Source: RH-AL1 sp050013235 (lineage in GTDB: Bacteria > Pseudomonadota > Alphaproteobacteria > Rhizobiales > Beijerinckiaceae). Taken from it: a stretch of 64,000 bases of DNA. Numbering within the stretch: position 1 is the first letter of the stretch; every line of letters begins with the position of its first letter. The notes below the pieces were generated by a model, which was given only the letters and a program-made list of their open reading frames with translations, was not told the DNA's origin and made no database searches. The stretch spans positions 1-64,000 of the forward strand of contig JBEKFQ010000014.1 of the NCBI GenBank assembly GCA_050013235.1. The letters run 5' to 3'. Both the position numbers and the translations under genes were made by a program. Of this stretch, positions 1 to 8,155 are shown one piece after another.

Positions 1-840
1 CTTGACGCAGGAATGACCGGCATTCGCGCGGCCTTCCTTATAGGGCACCATGCGCACGACCTTGTCGCCCTGCATCTCCGCCTTGAAGGAGCAGCCGACG
101 CCGCAATAAGCGCAAGTGGTCACCACGGAATGTTCGGGATGGCCCATCGCAATGACGCTTTTCTCGTTCAGCGTCGCGGTCGGGCAAGCCTGGACGCAGG
201 CCCCGCAAGAAACGCATTCCGAGCCGAAGAAACTGGTGCCGCCCGGCGAAACCTTGGAGTCGAAGCCGCGCCCTTCGATGGTCAAGGCAAAGGTGCCCTG
301 CACTTCCTCGCAAGCGCGCACACAGCGCGAGCAGACGATACATTTCGAGGATTCGAAGGTGAAATAGGGGTTCGAATCGTCGGTGGGAGCCTTTTTGTGG
401 TTTTCGCCGTCGTAGCCGTAACGCACGTCGCGCAAGCCGACCTGGCCCGCCGTATCCTGCAATTCGCAATCGCCGTTGGCGGAGCAGGTCAGGCAATCCA
501 AGGGGTGATCGGAAATATACAGTTCCATCACGCCCTTGCGCAGATTGGCGAGGCGCTCGTTTTGGGTATGCACGACCATGCCGTTATCGGCCGGGGTGGT
601 GCAGGAGGCAGGCGTTCCGCGCCGGCCCTCGATTTCGACGAGACAGAGACGGCAGGAGCCATAGGCCTCGATCGAATCCGTCGCGCAAAGCCGGGGGATC
701 TTGGTCCCCAGGCTCATCGCCGCCGCCATCACCGAGGTGCCCTTGGGCACGCTCACCTGCTGGCCATCGATGGTTAGCGTTACAGTTTCGGCGGCCGCGC
801 GGATCGGCGTGCCGGTGTCGAGTTCCTGGATGAGCGGCAT
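1..840 (-). CDS. fdsA: NAD-dependent formate dehydrogenase, alpha subunit (N-terminal part, cut by window edge)
   Basis: First 280 residues of the catalytic subunit of a soluble molybdenum or tungsten formate dehydrogenase (formate + NAD+ to CO2 + NADH, cytoplasm). Read from the ATG at 840, it shows in order: a plant-type [2Fe-2S] ferredoxin domain (GSCRLC), a NuoG-like cluster site (CLTCSANGDCELQ), two [4Fe-4S] ferredoxin motifs (CIVCSRCVRAC and CVSCGACVQAC) and the first cluster motif of the molybdopterin oxidoreductase domain (TTCAYCGVGC). The active-site Cys or Sec and the cofactor-binding domains lie beyond position 1. The Shine-Dalgarno AGGAGAG overlaps the fdsB stop, and only 9 bases separate the two genes, so it is translated as the third gene of fdsGBA. 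Confidence 0.95.
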   Translation of the reverse strand, partial: MPLIQELDTGTPIRAAAETVTLTIDGQQVSVPKGTSVMAAAMSLGTKIPRLCATDSIEAYGSCRLCLVEIEGRRGTPASCTTPADNGMVVHTQNERLANLRKGVMELYISDHPLDCLTCSANGDCELQDTAGQVGLRDVRYGYDGENHKKAPTDDSNPYFTFESSKCIVCSRCVRACEEVQGTFALTIEGRGFDSKVSPGGTSFFGSECVSCGACVQACPTATLNEKSVIAMGHPEHSVVTTCAYCGVGCSFKAEMQGDKVVRMVPYKEGRANAGHSCVK

Positions 841-849
841 GGAGCTCTC

Positions 850-2394
850 CTATTCGGCTGCGATGCGATGGGGGGTGGACACGAAATCCTGCTCGAAATG
901 GGTCAACGCGCTGATCACGGGGATCGGCGTCAGTCCGCCCATGGCGCAGAGCGAGGCATCGGTCATGGTCTGGCAGAGATCCTTGACCAGGGTCAGGTTC
1001 TTCTCGACGTCCTGACCGGCGATGATCTTGTCCATGGTCTCGACGCCGCGCACCGCGCCGATACGGCAGGGTGTGCATTTTCCGCAGCTCTCGGCCGCGC
1101 AAAACTCGAAGGCGAAGCGCGCTTGAGCCGCGAGATCGACGCTATCGTCGAAAACCACGATCCCGCCATGGCCGACCAAGCCGCCCTTGGCCGCGAAAGC
1201 CTCGTAATCCAGCGGCGTATCGAACAGGCTCTCGGGGAAATAAGCCCCGAGCGGGCCGCCGACTTGCACCGCGCGGATCGGCCGCCCGCTCGCCGTGCCG
1301 CCGCCATAAACCTCGATGATCTCGCGCAGGGTCACGCCAAACGCGACTTCGATGAGCCCGCCGCGTTTGATATTGCCGCCAAGCTGCACGAGCAAGGTGC
1401 CGCGCGAGCGGCCCATGCCGTAATCGGCATAGGCTTGCGCGCCATGCGCCATGATCCAGGGCACGCTGGCGAGCGACAGCACGTTATTGACGACGGTCGG
1501 CTTGCCGAAAAGGCCCTGCAAGGCAGGTAGCGGCGGTTTGGCCCGCACGGTTCCCCGCCGGCCTTCCAAGCTCTCCAACAGCGAGGTTTCCTCGCCGCAA
1601 ATATAGGCGCCGGCTCCGAGCCGGGCTTCCAACGTGAAGGCGTGGCTCGATCCGAACACCGAGGGGCCCAACGCGCCCTCGCGCGTGGCAATCTCGATCG
1701 CACGGCTCATCGTCTTGAACGCGTGCGGATATTCCGAACGGATATAGATGTAGCCCTTGGTCGCGCCCACGGCGAGGGCGGCGATCGTCATGCCCTCGAT
1801 CAAGACGAAGGGGTCGCCCTCCATCACCATGCGGTCGGCGAAGGTTCCGCTATCGCCCTCGTCGGCATTGCAGACGATGTATTTTTGAGCGCCCGGCGCC
1901 AAGCGCACGGTGTTCCATTTGATGCCCGCCGGAAAGCCCGCGCCGCCACGTCCGCGCAGGCCGGAAGCGGTGACCGCCTTGGTGATCGCCTCGGCGTCGA
2001 GTTCGAGAGCGGCCTCCAAGCCGGCATAGCCGCCATGCGCGCGATAATCGTCGAGAGAGAGGGGATCGACGATGCCGCAACGCTCGAAGGTCAGGCGGTC
2101 CTGAGTGGCGAGATAGGGAATCTCTTCCGGCCGGCCCAAGCGCAGCGGATGGTCGCCTCCCCCGAGAAAATCAGCGGCAATCAAACTGTCGAGATCGGCC
2201 GCTTTGACGGGGCCGTAGGCGATGCGCCCGGCAGGCGTTTCAACCTCGACCATCGGCTCCAGCCAGAGCAGGCCGCGCGATCCCGTGCGAATCACATCGA
2301 CGGTGGCGCCAAGCTTGGCCTGCAAAGCGACGGCGACTTTATTCGCGCCACAGGCCAGAGCGGCGGCATCGCGGGGAATGAAAATCTTTGTCAT
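850..2394 (-). CDS. fdsB: NAD-dependent formate dehydrogenase, beta subunit (FMN/NAD-binding)
   Basis: 514-residue diaphorase subunit that passes electrons from the FdsA iron-sulfur clusters through FMN to NAD+. It resembles NuoF with an N-terminal thioredoxin-like ferredoxin region (about residues 1-110). Visible motifs are the FMN loop (GRGGAGFPAGIKW), the NAD-binding stretch (GAGAYICGEETSLLE) and the [4Fe-4S] site near the C-terminus (ESCGKCTPCR plus a later Cys). The frame stays open upstream inside fdsG, but the ATG at 2394 overlaps the fdsG stop as ATGA and gives the family N-terminus (MTKIFIPRD), so that start was chosen. Translation is probably coupled to fdsG. Confidence 0.95.
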   Translation of the reverse strand: MTKIFIPRDAAALACGANKVAVALQAKLGATVDVIRTGSRGLLWLEPMVEVETPAGRIAYGPVKAADLDSLIAADFLGGGDHPLRLGRPEEIPYLATQDRLTFERCGIVDPLSLDDYRAHGGYAGLEAALELDAEAITKAVTASGLRGRGGAGFPAGIKWNTVRLAPGAQKYIVCNADEGDSGTFADRMVMEGDPFVLIEGMTIAALAVGATKGYIYIRSEYPHAFKTMSRAIEIATREGALGPSVFGSSHAFTLEARLGAGAYICGEETSLLESLEGRRGTVRAKPPLPALQGLFGKPTVVNNVLSLASVPWIMAHGAQAYADYGMGRSRGTLLVQLGGNIKRGGLIEVAFGVTLREIIEVYGGGTASGRPIRAVQVGGPLGAYFPESLFDTPLDYEAFAAKGGLVGHGGIVVFDDSVDLAAQARFAFEFCAAESCGKCTPCRIGAVRGVETMDKIIAGQDVEKNLTLVKDLCQTMTDASLCAMGGLTPIPVISALTHFEQDFVSTPHRIAAE

Positions 2395-2864
2395 GCCCGG
2401 GCCTCCGCGACGATCGCCCGGAGCGAGACGCTGTCGAGATTGCCTTCGGGCTCGCCATCGACAAGCGCGGCGGGTCCATTGGCGCAGAGGCCGAGGCAGA
2501 ACACTGGTTCGAGCGTGATCGCGCCGTCGCTGCTGGTGCCGTGCCAATCGACGCCAAGCAAATCCTTGATCTCGGCCTGAAGCGCGGCCGACCCGCGCGA
2601 TTGGCAGGCCTCGGCCCGGCAGAGCTTAATGACGTGCCGGCCCGGCGGATGGCTGCGAAAATCGTGATAAAAGCTGATGGTGCCGTGAACTTCGGCGCGA
2701 GACAGGTTCAGTGCATCGGCGATCACGGGCACAATGTCCTTGTCGACGTAGCCGAACCGGTCGAGCAAAGCATGAAGAATCGGCAAAGCTGCGCCGTCGC
2801 GGTGGGCCAAGCTCGCCACAATGGCCGCGGCTTCACCTTTATCCCAAGCGTCATAGACCGGCAT
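2391..2864 (-). CDS. fdsG: NAD-dependent formate dehydrogenase, gamma subunit
   Basis: 157-residue NuoE-like subunit carrying one [2Fe-2S] cluster; with FdsB it forms the NAD-reducing module. The four cluster ligands are in CRAEAC (about residue 80) and CLGLC (about 120), the thioredoxin-like NuoE pattern. An in-frame TTG four codons upstream (2876) is possible, but the ATG at 2864 gives a normal N-terminus (MPVYDAWDK). It is the first structural gene after the lysR-like gene on the same strand; the gap of about 110 bases holds a palindrome that probably binds that regulator. The length is usual for the family. Confidence 0.93.
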   Translation of the reverse strand: MPVYDAWDKGEAAAIVASLAHRDGAALPILHALLDRFGYVDKDIVPVIADALNLSRAEVHGTISFYHDFRSHPPGRHVIKLCRAEACQSRGSAALQAEIKDLLGVDWHGTSSDGAITLEPVFCLGLCANGPAALVDGEPEGNLDSVSLRAIVAEARA

Positions 2865-2961
2865 TTTCCGTCCCAAAGCTTTTTATGGCGGACCATAGTT
2901 TTATTGATGAGGAAGAAAACACCGTTCCCCCTAACAGATCAATAACGGGTCTTCGTGCTAT

Positions 2962-2978
2962 GATAGAAATCTTCTATC
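2962..2978. promoter_or_regulatory. LysR-type operator-like palindrome upstream of fdsGBA
   Basis: Perfect inverted repeat GATAGAA-ATC-TTCTATC, containing ATAG-N7-CTAT, which fits the T-N11-A LysR box. It overlaps the stop codon of the lysR-like gene and ends about 98 bases before the fdsG ATG. A second small palindrome (CTAT-G-ATAG, 2958-2966) is nested on its flank. Inferred to be the binding site through which the regulator controls fdsGBA. Confidence 0.6.
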
Positions 2979-3924
2979 GTTCAAGCGCCTTGGCGTAAGT
3001 CCCCTGGGCCAGCCGCTCGGCCTCGCGCACCAAGGCGTTGGTCAGGGGACTAATGGCATAGCGTTGGGGCACGACGAGGCCGATCAAATGCTCGACGGTC
3101 GGGGCCTGAATCGGGATCGACCGGACATGGGGCGGCAGCGCGATACTGTCGGTAATGGTGGAGGGCATGACACTCGACCATTGACCGGTCATCACATGCG
3201 ACAAAAGAGCCGTGATCGAGTTGGATTCCAACAGCGGCACGACCGGCACGTCATTATCCCTGAGCGTCTGATCGATGATCCGGCGATTCTGCATATCGGG
3301 CGTCAGGAGACAGAGGGGGATTTCGCCAAGCTCGCGCCAGGTCACGGCGGCGCGATCCCCAAAAGGCCCCGCGGCCCCCGTCAGCAACCGGTAGCCCTCG
3401 TGATAAAGCGGCACGGTTTTCAACCCGCCGAGCGGCTCGTTATCGAGATAGGTGATGCCGGCATCGACATCGAGATTGCTGAGTTCCTTCAACACATCGG
3501 TGGACGAGCGCGAAATGATGGAAAAGCGCACGCCGGGATGCCTGTCGTGAAACGGCGTCGTGAGCGCCACGCCCATGGGCAGCGCGGTCGGGATGATCGC
3601 CAAGCGTAAATGGCCGGAGAGCCCCTTTTTCAAGGCATCGAGATCCTGACGCATGGACTTGGTATCGCCGACGATCCGCCGCGCCCAGGCCAGCACATGC
3701 TCGCCCTCTGGCGTAAAGCCTTGGAATCGCGAGCTTCGCCGCACGATGACGACGCCAAGCTGCTCTTCGAGCTGCTTCAAACCGGCGGACATGGTGGGCT
3801 GCGTCACCCCGCAGGTCTCCGCCGCGCGGCCGAAATGCCGCTCGCGCGCCAAGGCGATCACATAATTGAGTTTATCTATCAACGGCCCCGCCCTGCTGCT
3901 CCCGCCTTGGTTGCGCCTCGCCAT
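2974..3924 (-). CDS. LysR-family transcriptional regulator, probably of formate dehydrogenase
   Basis: 316-residue LysR-type activator or repressor. The N-terminal winged helix-turn-helix is clear (about residues 15-75: LNYVIALARERHFGRAAE followed by VTQPTMSAGLKQLEEQLG), and the remainder is a periplasmic-binding-like effector domain. The ATG at 3924 is preferred; a GTG four codons earlier (3936) is also possible. It is transcribed in the same direction as fdsGBA directly upstream, so its mRNA could read into the operon. Regulators of this kind often control soluble formate dehydrogenases; the effector cannot be told from sequence. Confidence 0.9.
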   Translation of the reverse strand: MARRNQGGSSRAGPLIDKLNYVIALARERHFGRAAETCGVTQPTMSAGLKQLEEQLGVVIVRRSSRFQGFTPEGEHVLAWARRIVGDTKSMRQDLDALKKGLSGHLRLAIIPTALPMGVALTTPFHDRHPGVRFSIISRSSTDVLKELSNLDVDAGITYLDNEPLGGLKTVPLYHEGYRLLTGAAGPFGDRAAVTWRELGEIPLCLLTPDMQNRRIIDQTLRDNDVPVVPLLESNSITALLSHVMTGQWSSVMPSTITDSIALPPHVRSIPIQAPTVEHLIGLVVPQRYAISPLTNALVREAERLAQGTYAKALER

Positions 3925-4454
3925 GACATCCAGCACTTTCCCTCACGCGTAATCGCTGCCGCCGCGCTCGAGAAGCACCTCCTCCAATAGAGAATGCTTA
4001 ACAAACATAGACGCGCATTCTCAAGGAAAATATGCGGTCGGCCGTGTCTTCCCGACCAGCTTAAAAATATTTTATTATACTTATGGCTAGCGGCATAAAT
4101 CAAAGCGAATTGAACTGGGACGAGGCGGAAATAGCTTAATGGGGAAATTCGCTATTACGATGCCAAAAATTTTCGACGCATGGGACGGATGGAAATAATC
4201 AAAGCTTCACGATGTCTTTATTTTCAGGAAGTCGTGGAGGAAAAACGGGATTGGAAGCGGCATACGGCTTGAAACATCCGTTTTCAGCGCCGCGCCAAGC
4301 GCCCGGAAGCGACGCGCTTGGGCCGAAAACGTGCTCGAGCGGTATCGATACGCCGGGATTAAAAATGCAAACACAGCCGGCGAGTAGGGGTCACAAAAGC
4401 CGTCCTGGCTTTTGTGACGGGAAGACGCCCCAGTCTGGGGAAAGCGACTGGCGC
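3925..4454. other. Intergenic region upstream of the lysR-like gene
   Basis: 530 bases without a supportable gene. About 3960-4200 is distinctly AT-rich for this genome (for example AAAATATTTTATTATA near 4064) and should hold the lysR promoter on the minus strand. The part near 4390-4440 holds a perfect hairpin, listed separately. Confidence 0.6.
4390..4418. terminator. Perfect hairpin downstream of the coiled-coil membrane protein gene
   Basis: Arms GTCACAAAAGCC and GGCTTTTGTGAC (12 bp, no mismatch) around a 5-base loop, 37 bases past the stop of the gene at 4455-5675. No T-run follows, so termination is only inferred. The core GGTCACRAAAG..CTTTYGTG recurs at 12441 and 12515, so it may be a repeat-family member. 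Confidence 0.5.
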
Positions 4455-5675
4455 CTAAAAATCCTCGGGACCGCCACGGTAATAGCTGTGGGGATATTCG
4501 CGCGGCGCCTGTTGTTCGCGGAGCGGCACATAGGCGAGCTGACCCTTGCTGGTCGTGACCGTCCAGCTTGCGCCGTGGCGTTCGATTGATTTGACCACGC
4601 CGGCACCGGGAATCGTGCCCCCGGTCTCGACCGCCAATTGACCGCGCTTGCTTTCCACGATCGCCACGCCATCGTCGACCTCGCGGACCACCCATTCCGG
4701 AATGATCTGCGGCTTCCTCGCCGCGTCTTCGCCGGTTGCGGCGACGGCCGGCTTTTTCGCGTTGTCCGGCGTTTCCGCCTTGGCCATTTGCGGCTTGACT
4801 GGCGGCACGGCGAGAGGCGCCGGCTTGGCGGCGGGTGCCGGCGCGAGCGTGGCGGTCACGATTTGATCGACCCCGTCATGCTCCGACTTGTCGGCCGGGG
4901 TGGCTACCTGCTGGACCTTGACCGAGGGTTCGGCACGCTGAAGATGATCGATCTTCCCAGATAACTGCGTCAGGGCCGCCGTCGTTTCGGTCTTCGTGGC
5001 GCTCAGCCCGGCCTTGACGCTGTCGAGATTGGCGGCAAGCGCCTTGATCTGTTCGATTGTCTTGTCTTGACGCTGGGTATCCCCGCGCATGCCGGAACGC
5101 AAGGCCTCCAAGTTCAACCGCAAGGCCGTGATATCGGCCGCCATTTTTTGGGTATTGAGGCGAAGCTCGGCGGTTTCCGGCGCGGACGCCGTCACGGCGG
5201 GGGCAAAGGCGGCAGGGGTGGCGGAGGCCAGCGCGGCGGTCTTGGCCAGCGGCGCGTCCGGCTGTTTTCCGGTATGGGCGCTCAACGTCCAAGCAAAGCC
5301 CAACAGGCCGACGATCATCGCCGCATGGGCGCTGTAATCGAGCAGCTTCGCATAGAACGGGCGTTCCGCGTGCGGAGGTTCGATCCGTTCCCCCGCGGCC
5401 GCGAGAAACGGTTCGATATCCGTAACCACGGTCGTGACGGCGATGCTCTGCGCGGGGTCGATCGGTTTGCCGCCTGTATCTTGGCCGCCCGTGTCTTGAT
5501 TGCCGGCATCTTGGCTACCCGCGTCTTGGCTACCCGCGTCTTGGCTGACGGTTTCTTCGCCACCCGCGTCTTGGGCGCTTGCCTCATGATGTTCAGTGCC
5601 ATCGGCACCCTTTGCAGCCTCGTCCGGCTTGTCGTTTTCGTGATCGCCGGCAGTTGCCCCGTCTGACTGTATCAT
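4455..5675 (-). CDS. Single-pass membrane protein with coiled coil, function unknown
   Basis: 406 residues, family not recognised. An acidic cytoplasmic N-terminus carries degenerate pentapeptide repeats (QDAGS, QDAGS, QDAGN, QDTGG, QDTGG; about residues 44-68). One membrane segment follows (AAMIVGLLGFAWTLSAH, about 118-134), then an Ala-rich region with a predicted coiled coil (about 165-250), a Pro/Ala/Lys linker, and a conserved-looking C-terminal domain (about 325-390, with PEWVVREVDDGVAIVESKRG). That C-terminus resembles small beta-rich domains found at the end of periplasmic envelope proteins, but no function is claimed. It is a single gene with a hairpin downstream. The pentapeptide repeats are encoded by near-identical 15-base units and may vary in number. 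Confidence 0.85.
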   Translation of the reverse strand: MIQSDGATAGDHENDKPDEAAKGADGTEHHEASAQDAGGEETVSQDAGSQDAGSQDAGNQDTGGQDTGGKPIDPAQSIAVTTVVTDIEPFLAAAGERIEPPHAERPFYAKLLDYSAHAAMIVGLLGFAWTLSAHTGKQPDAPLAKTAALASATPAAFAPAVTASAPETAELRLNTQKMAADITALRLNLEALRSGMRGDTQRQDKTIEQIKALAANLDSVKAGLSATKTETTAALTQLSGKIDHLQRAEPSVKVQQVATPADKSEHDGVDQIVTATLAPAPAAKPAPLAVPPVKPQMAKAETPDNAKKPAVAATGEDAARKPQIIPEWVVREVDDGVAIVESKRGQLAVETGGTIPGAGVVKSIERHGASWTVTTSKGQLAYVPLREQQAPREYPHSYYRGGPEDF

Positions 5676-5834
5676 GGGTGTCGTCCGTAAAATGAGCAGG
5701 GGATTTTGGTTAAGTTTGAGCGCGTATGATTAAGACTTTGTAAACTTTAGCCCGGGCCCCCCGGCGCTAAATTTGAGCATCGCGGGAAACCTAAGCAATA
5801 GAGAGGCGTTTCCTAGACAGAATGGAGATGAAAT

Positions 5835-6086
5835 ATGGCGAAGGTTCTGCTTTTAGGCATAGCGTTCTTTGCCGCCATGACGTCCGGCGTCTTCGCGCAA
5901 GCGGTGAACGCGCCCACCACCCTGGAAAAGCCGCATAAAGGCTTGATCCGCAGCGGGCACATTAGCTCGACAGGCGAAACCATGCCCCATCCCGGTGTCC
6001 CGCAAGGCGCCGGGACCACGCCATTGGATCGCGGCATCGAGCGCGAGGACGACCGGATCCAAAGCGGCATTTGCAAGGGGTGCTGA
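5835..6086 (+). CDS. Small secreted protein, function unknown
   Basis: 83 residues with a standard signal peptide (MAKVLLLGIAFFAAMTSGVFA, cleavage expected after the final Ala near residue 21). The mature part of about 60 residues is polar, rich in Gly, Pro and His, and ends in CKGC. A Shine-Dalgarno GGAGATG lies about 6 bases before the ATG. It stands alone between a minus-strand gene and the ProA-like gene. The CxxC-like end (ICKGC) could bind a metal or form a disulfide; this is only a suggestion. Confidence 0.7.
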   Translation: MAKVLLLGIAFFAAMTSGVFAQAVNAPTTLEKPHKGLIRSGHISSTGETMPHPGVPQGAGTTPLDRGIEREDDRIQSGICKGC

Positions 6087-6158
6087 GGCGGCACGCCCAA
6101 ATCGCATGCCCCCTCTCGATTGACTTAGGGGTGGCACGCGCCCGATAAACGCGGCGCC

Positions 6159-7664
6159 ATGACAACAATCGCCCTCGACCATCTCTCAGCCGGAAGCATC
6201 GTCCCCTTTGGCGGCAACCGGGCCGCCATCGTGACCCCGGAGCTAGCCGCCAGCTTCCAGCCGGGTGATCATCTCCTCGTGCTGCAAGACAGCGGCGATC
6301 TCCTGCATATTCCGGTCGCGGAAAAGACGCTGGCGGCGGAGGCCGTGGACCGCGCTTTCGCGGCGTTTCAAGCGATGCGCTTCGTCTCCGATGCCGCGAT
6401 TTCGGCGTTTTTCGAGGGTTTCGCGGCGCGGCTCGAAAGCGAGAGCGCCTGGGCCGCGATCGCGAGCGCCAATGCGCGCGACGTCGAGACCGCCAGGACG
6501 CGGGGCCGCTCGGCGACCCGCCTCGCCGTCTCGCACAAGATGCGGGCGGAGATGATCGCAGGCTTGCGCGCCTGGCGGGATGCCGAAGCCACCAATGGCC
6601 AGGTCGCGGAGCGGGTCGCGCACGAGGGCTGGGTGATCGAGAAGGTCAACGCCCCGCTCGGCGTCGTCGGCTTTGTCTTCGAGGGGCGGCCGAATGTCTT
6701 CGCCGACGCGGCCGGCGTTTTGCGCACCGGCAACACCGTCGTCTTCCGTATCGGCAGCGATGCCCTGGACACCGCGCGGGCCATCGTGCGCCATGCGCTC
6801 GAGCCGGCGCTCGCCGCCGCCGGTCTCCCCGTTGGCGCGATCTCGCTCGTGGAAAGCCCCGATCGCGCGGCGGGCTGGGCGCTGTTCTCGGACCGGCGCC
6901 TGTCGCTGGCCGTGGCGCGTGGGTCCGGCCGGGCCGTGGCGCAGCTTGGCGGCGTCGCCCGGCAAGCCGGCATCGCCGTCAGCCTGCATGGCACGGGCGG
7001 GGCCTGGATGATCGCGGATCACGATGCCGATCCCGCCCGCTTCGCCGCCGTCGTCCTCAATTCATTGGATCGCAAGGTCTGCAACACGCTCAACGTCTGC
7101 TGCATCCACGCCGCGGCCGCCCCGGTTTTGGTGCCGCTGTTTTTGCAGGCATTGCACGAAGCCGGCGAGGCGCGCGGCCACCATTGCAAGCTGCATGTCG
7201 TGGCGGGCAGCGAGGATTTCGTGCCGGAGGATTGGCGCGGCATCCAAGTCCGCGTGCGCCGTGCCGATGGCAGACACGACGAGCCCCTGGTGGAACTCCT
7301 GCCCGAGGATCAGCTCGGCCGCGAATGGGAATGGGAGGAAACGCCCGAGGTCAGCCTAAAGATCGTGAGCGATCTCGATCAGGCCATCGCGCTCTTCAAC
7401 ACGTATAGCCCGCAATTCACGGTGTCGCTGATCAGCGAGAATCCCGCGACGCACGAGCAGTTTTTCGAGGCCGTCGACGCGCCCTTCGTCGGCGATGGCT
7501 TCACCCGCTGGGTCGATGGCCAATATGCTTTCGACCGACCGGAGCTGGGACTCTCCAACTGGGAGAACGGCCGGCTGCTGGCGCGCGGCGGCGTCTTGGC
7601 GGGCAGCGACATTTATACGCTGCGATGCCGGGTGCGACAGCAGGATCCCAACCTGCGGCGGTAG
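6159..7664 (+). CDS. Divergent ProA-like (glutamate-5-semialdehyde dehydrogenase family) aldehyde dehydrogenase
   Basis: 501 residues, against about 420 for typical ProA. An N-terminal extension of about 65 residues precedes the ProA-like fold. Family landmarks are visible: APLGVVGFVFEGRPNVF (about 167-183), the catalytic cysteine in DRKVCNTLN (about 308), and a C-terminal stretch with the ProA pattern VGDGFTRWVDGQ..LGLSN. The ProA nucleotide-binding LIPRGG region is replaced by VARGSGRAVAQLGG. It therefore belongs to the ProA branch of aldehyde dehydrogenases but may use another substrate. There is no proB or obg beside it, so a role in the standard proline pathway is not supported by context. 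It could be a second ProA or an enzyme of unknown substrate. Confidence 0.8.
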   Translation: MTTIALDHLSAGSIVPFGGNRAAIVTPELAASFQPGDHLLVLQDSGDLLHIPVAEKTLAAEAVDRAFAAFQAMRFVSDAAISAFFEGFAARLESESAWAAIASANARDVETARTRGRSATRLAVSHKMRAEMIAGLRAWRDAEATNGQVAERVAHEGWVIEKVNAPLGVVGFVFEGRPNVFADAAGVLRTGNTVVFRIGSDALDTARAIVRHALEPALAAAGLPVGAISLVESPDRAAGWALFSDRRLSLAVARGSGRAVAQLGGVARQAGIAVSLHGTGGAWMIADHDADPARFAAVVLNSLDRKVCNTLNVCCIHAAAAPVLVPLFLQALHEAGEARGHHCKLHVVAGSEDFVPEDWRGIQVRVRRADGRHDEPLVELLPEDQLGREWEWEETPEVSLKIVSDLDQAIALFNTYSPQFTVSLISENPATHEQFFEAVDAPFVGDGFTRWVDGQYAFDRPELGLSNWENGRLLARGGVLAGSDIYTLRCRVRQQDPNLRR

Positions 7665-7712
7665 GGAGTACGAAACGTCCGCCAGAGGCCTCGCGGCATG
7701 GTCGTGGACCTT

Positions 7713-7847
7713 CCCATTGATTGCTTGGCTGACCCTCGCTCCCGGAATTTCGCCTGTCAAGGATTTACCAGCAGAGCTGGCGGCCCTTTGGGCCGTCCTT
7801 GACAGGCGAAATTCCGGGAGCAGACTCACCACCAAGCGATCAATGGG
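7713..7847. repeat. 135-base palindromic element with two hairpins in its loop
   Basis: Outer ends CCCATTGAT (7713-7721) and its complement (7839-7847) flank imperfect arms, then a perfect 26-base inverted repeat (7738-7763 with 7796-7821, outermost bases GCTCCCGG). The 32-base loop is TTTA followed by two adjacent perfect hairpins: CCAGC-AGA-GCTGG (7768-7780) and CGGCCC-TTT-GGGCCG (7781-7795). As RNA or extruded DNA it would fold as a long stem capped by two hairpins. A related half-copy lies at 11928-11968. Nature unknown: a MITE-like element or a structured RNA. Confidence 0.8.
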
Positions 7848-7916
7848 TTTTCTCGCGCTTTCGCGCTTGGCCGCCGCGCTTTCTAGTGAGCGCGCGGGAG
7901 GGGAATCGCGTGACGC

Positions 7917-8072
7917 AATCCTCCCCCGCGAAGCGGGGGAGGGGGGCCGCCGCTGGGCGCGAAACTGTCTTATTGAGCTGGGCTCCCTGGCAAATCCCGT
8001 CTCCGCGAAGCACACCCGCCCCTCCACCATGCTTCGCATGGTTCCCCTCCCCCGCTTCGCGTGGGAGGATTG
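7917..8072. repeat. Intergenic repeat with inverted CCTCCCCCGCG ends
   Basis: CAATCCTCCCCCGCG at 7917 and its inverted counterpart ending GGGAGGATTG at 8072 bound a 156-base element. The left end is itself a hairpin (CCTCCCCCGC-GAA-GCGGGGGAGG). The right part contains ACCATGCTTCGCATGGT. Elements of this look are scattered in Rhizobiales intergenic regions; here it lies between the ProA-like gene and selO. The rest of 7665-8155 (491 bases) holds only this element and the one at 7713-7847. Confidence 0.7.
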
Positions 8073-8155
8073 ATCCGCCGCGGCTTTGCCCCCACATGCC
8101 CTTTAGCTCCGCCCCTCCCTTGCCCTCGCGCCCCCTTTGCGATTGACTTGGGCGC

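Noticed and set aside
4428..4440. A second terminator hairpin (CCCC..GGGG) after the coiled-coil protein gene
   Set aside because: Only a 4-base stem is possible with a realistic loop, too weak to call.
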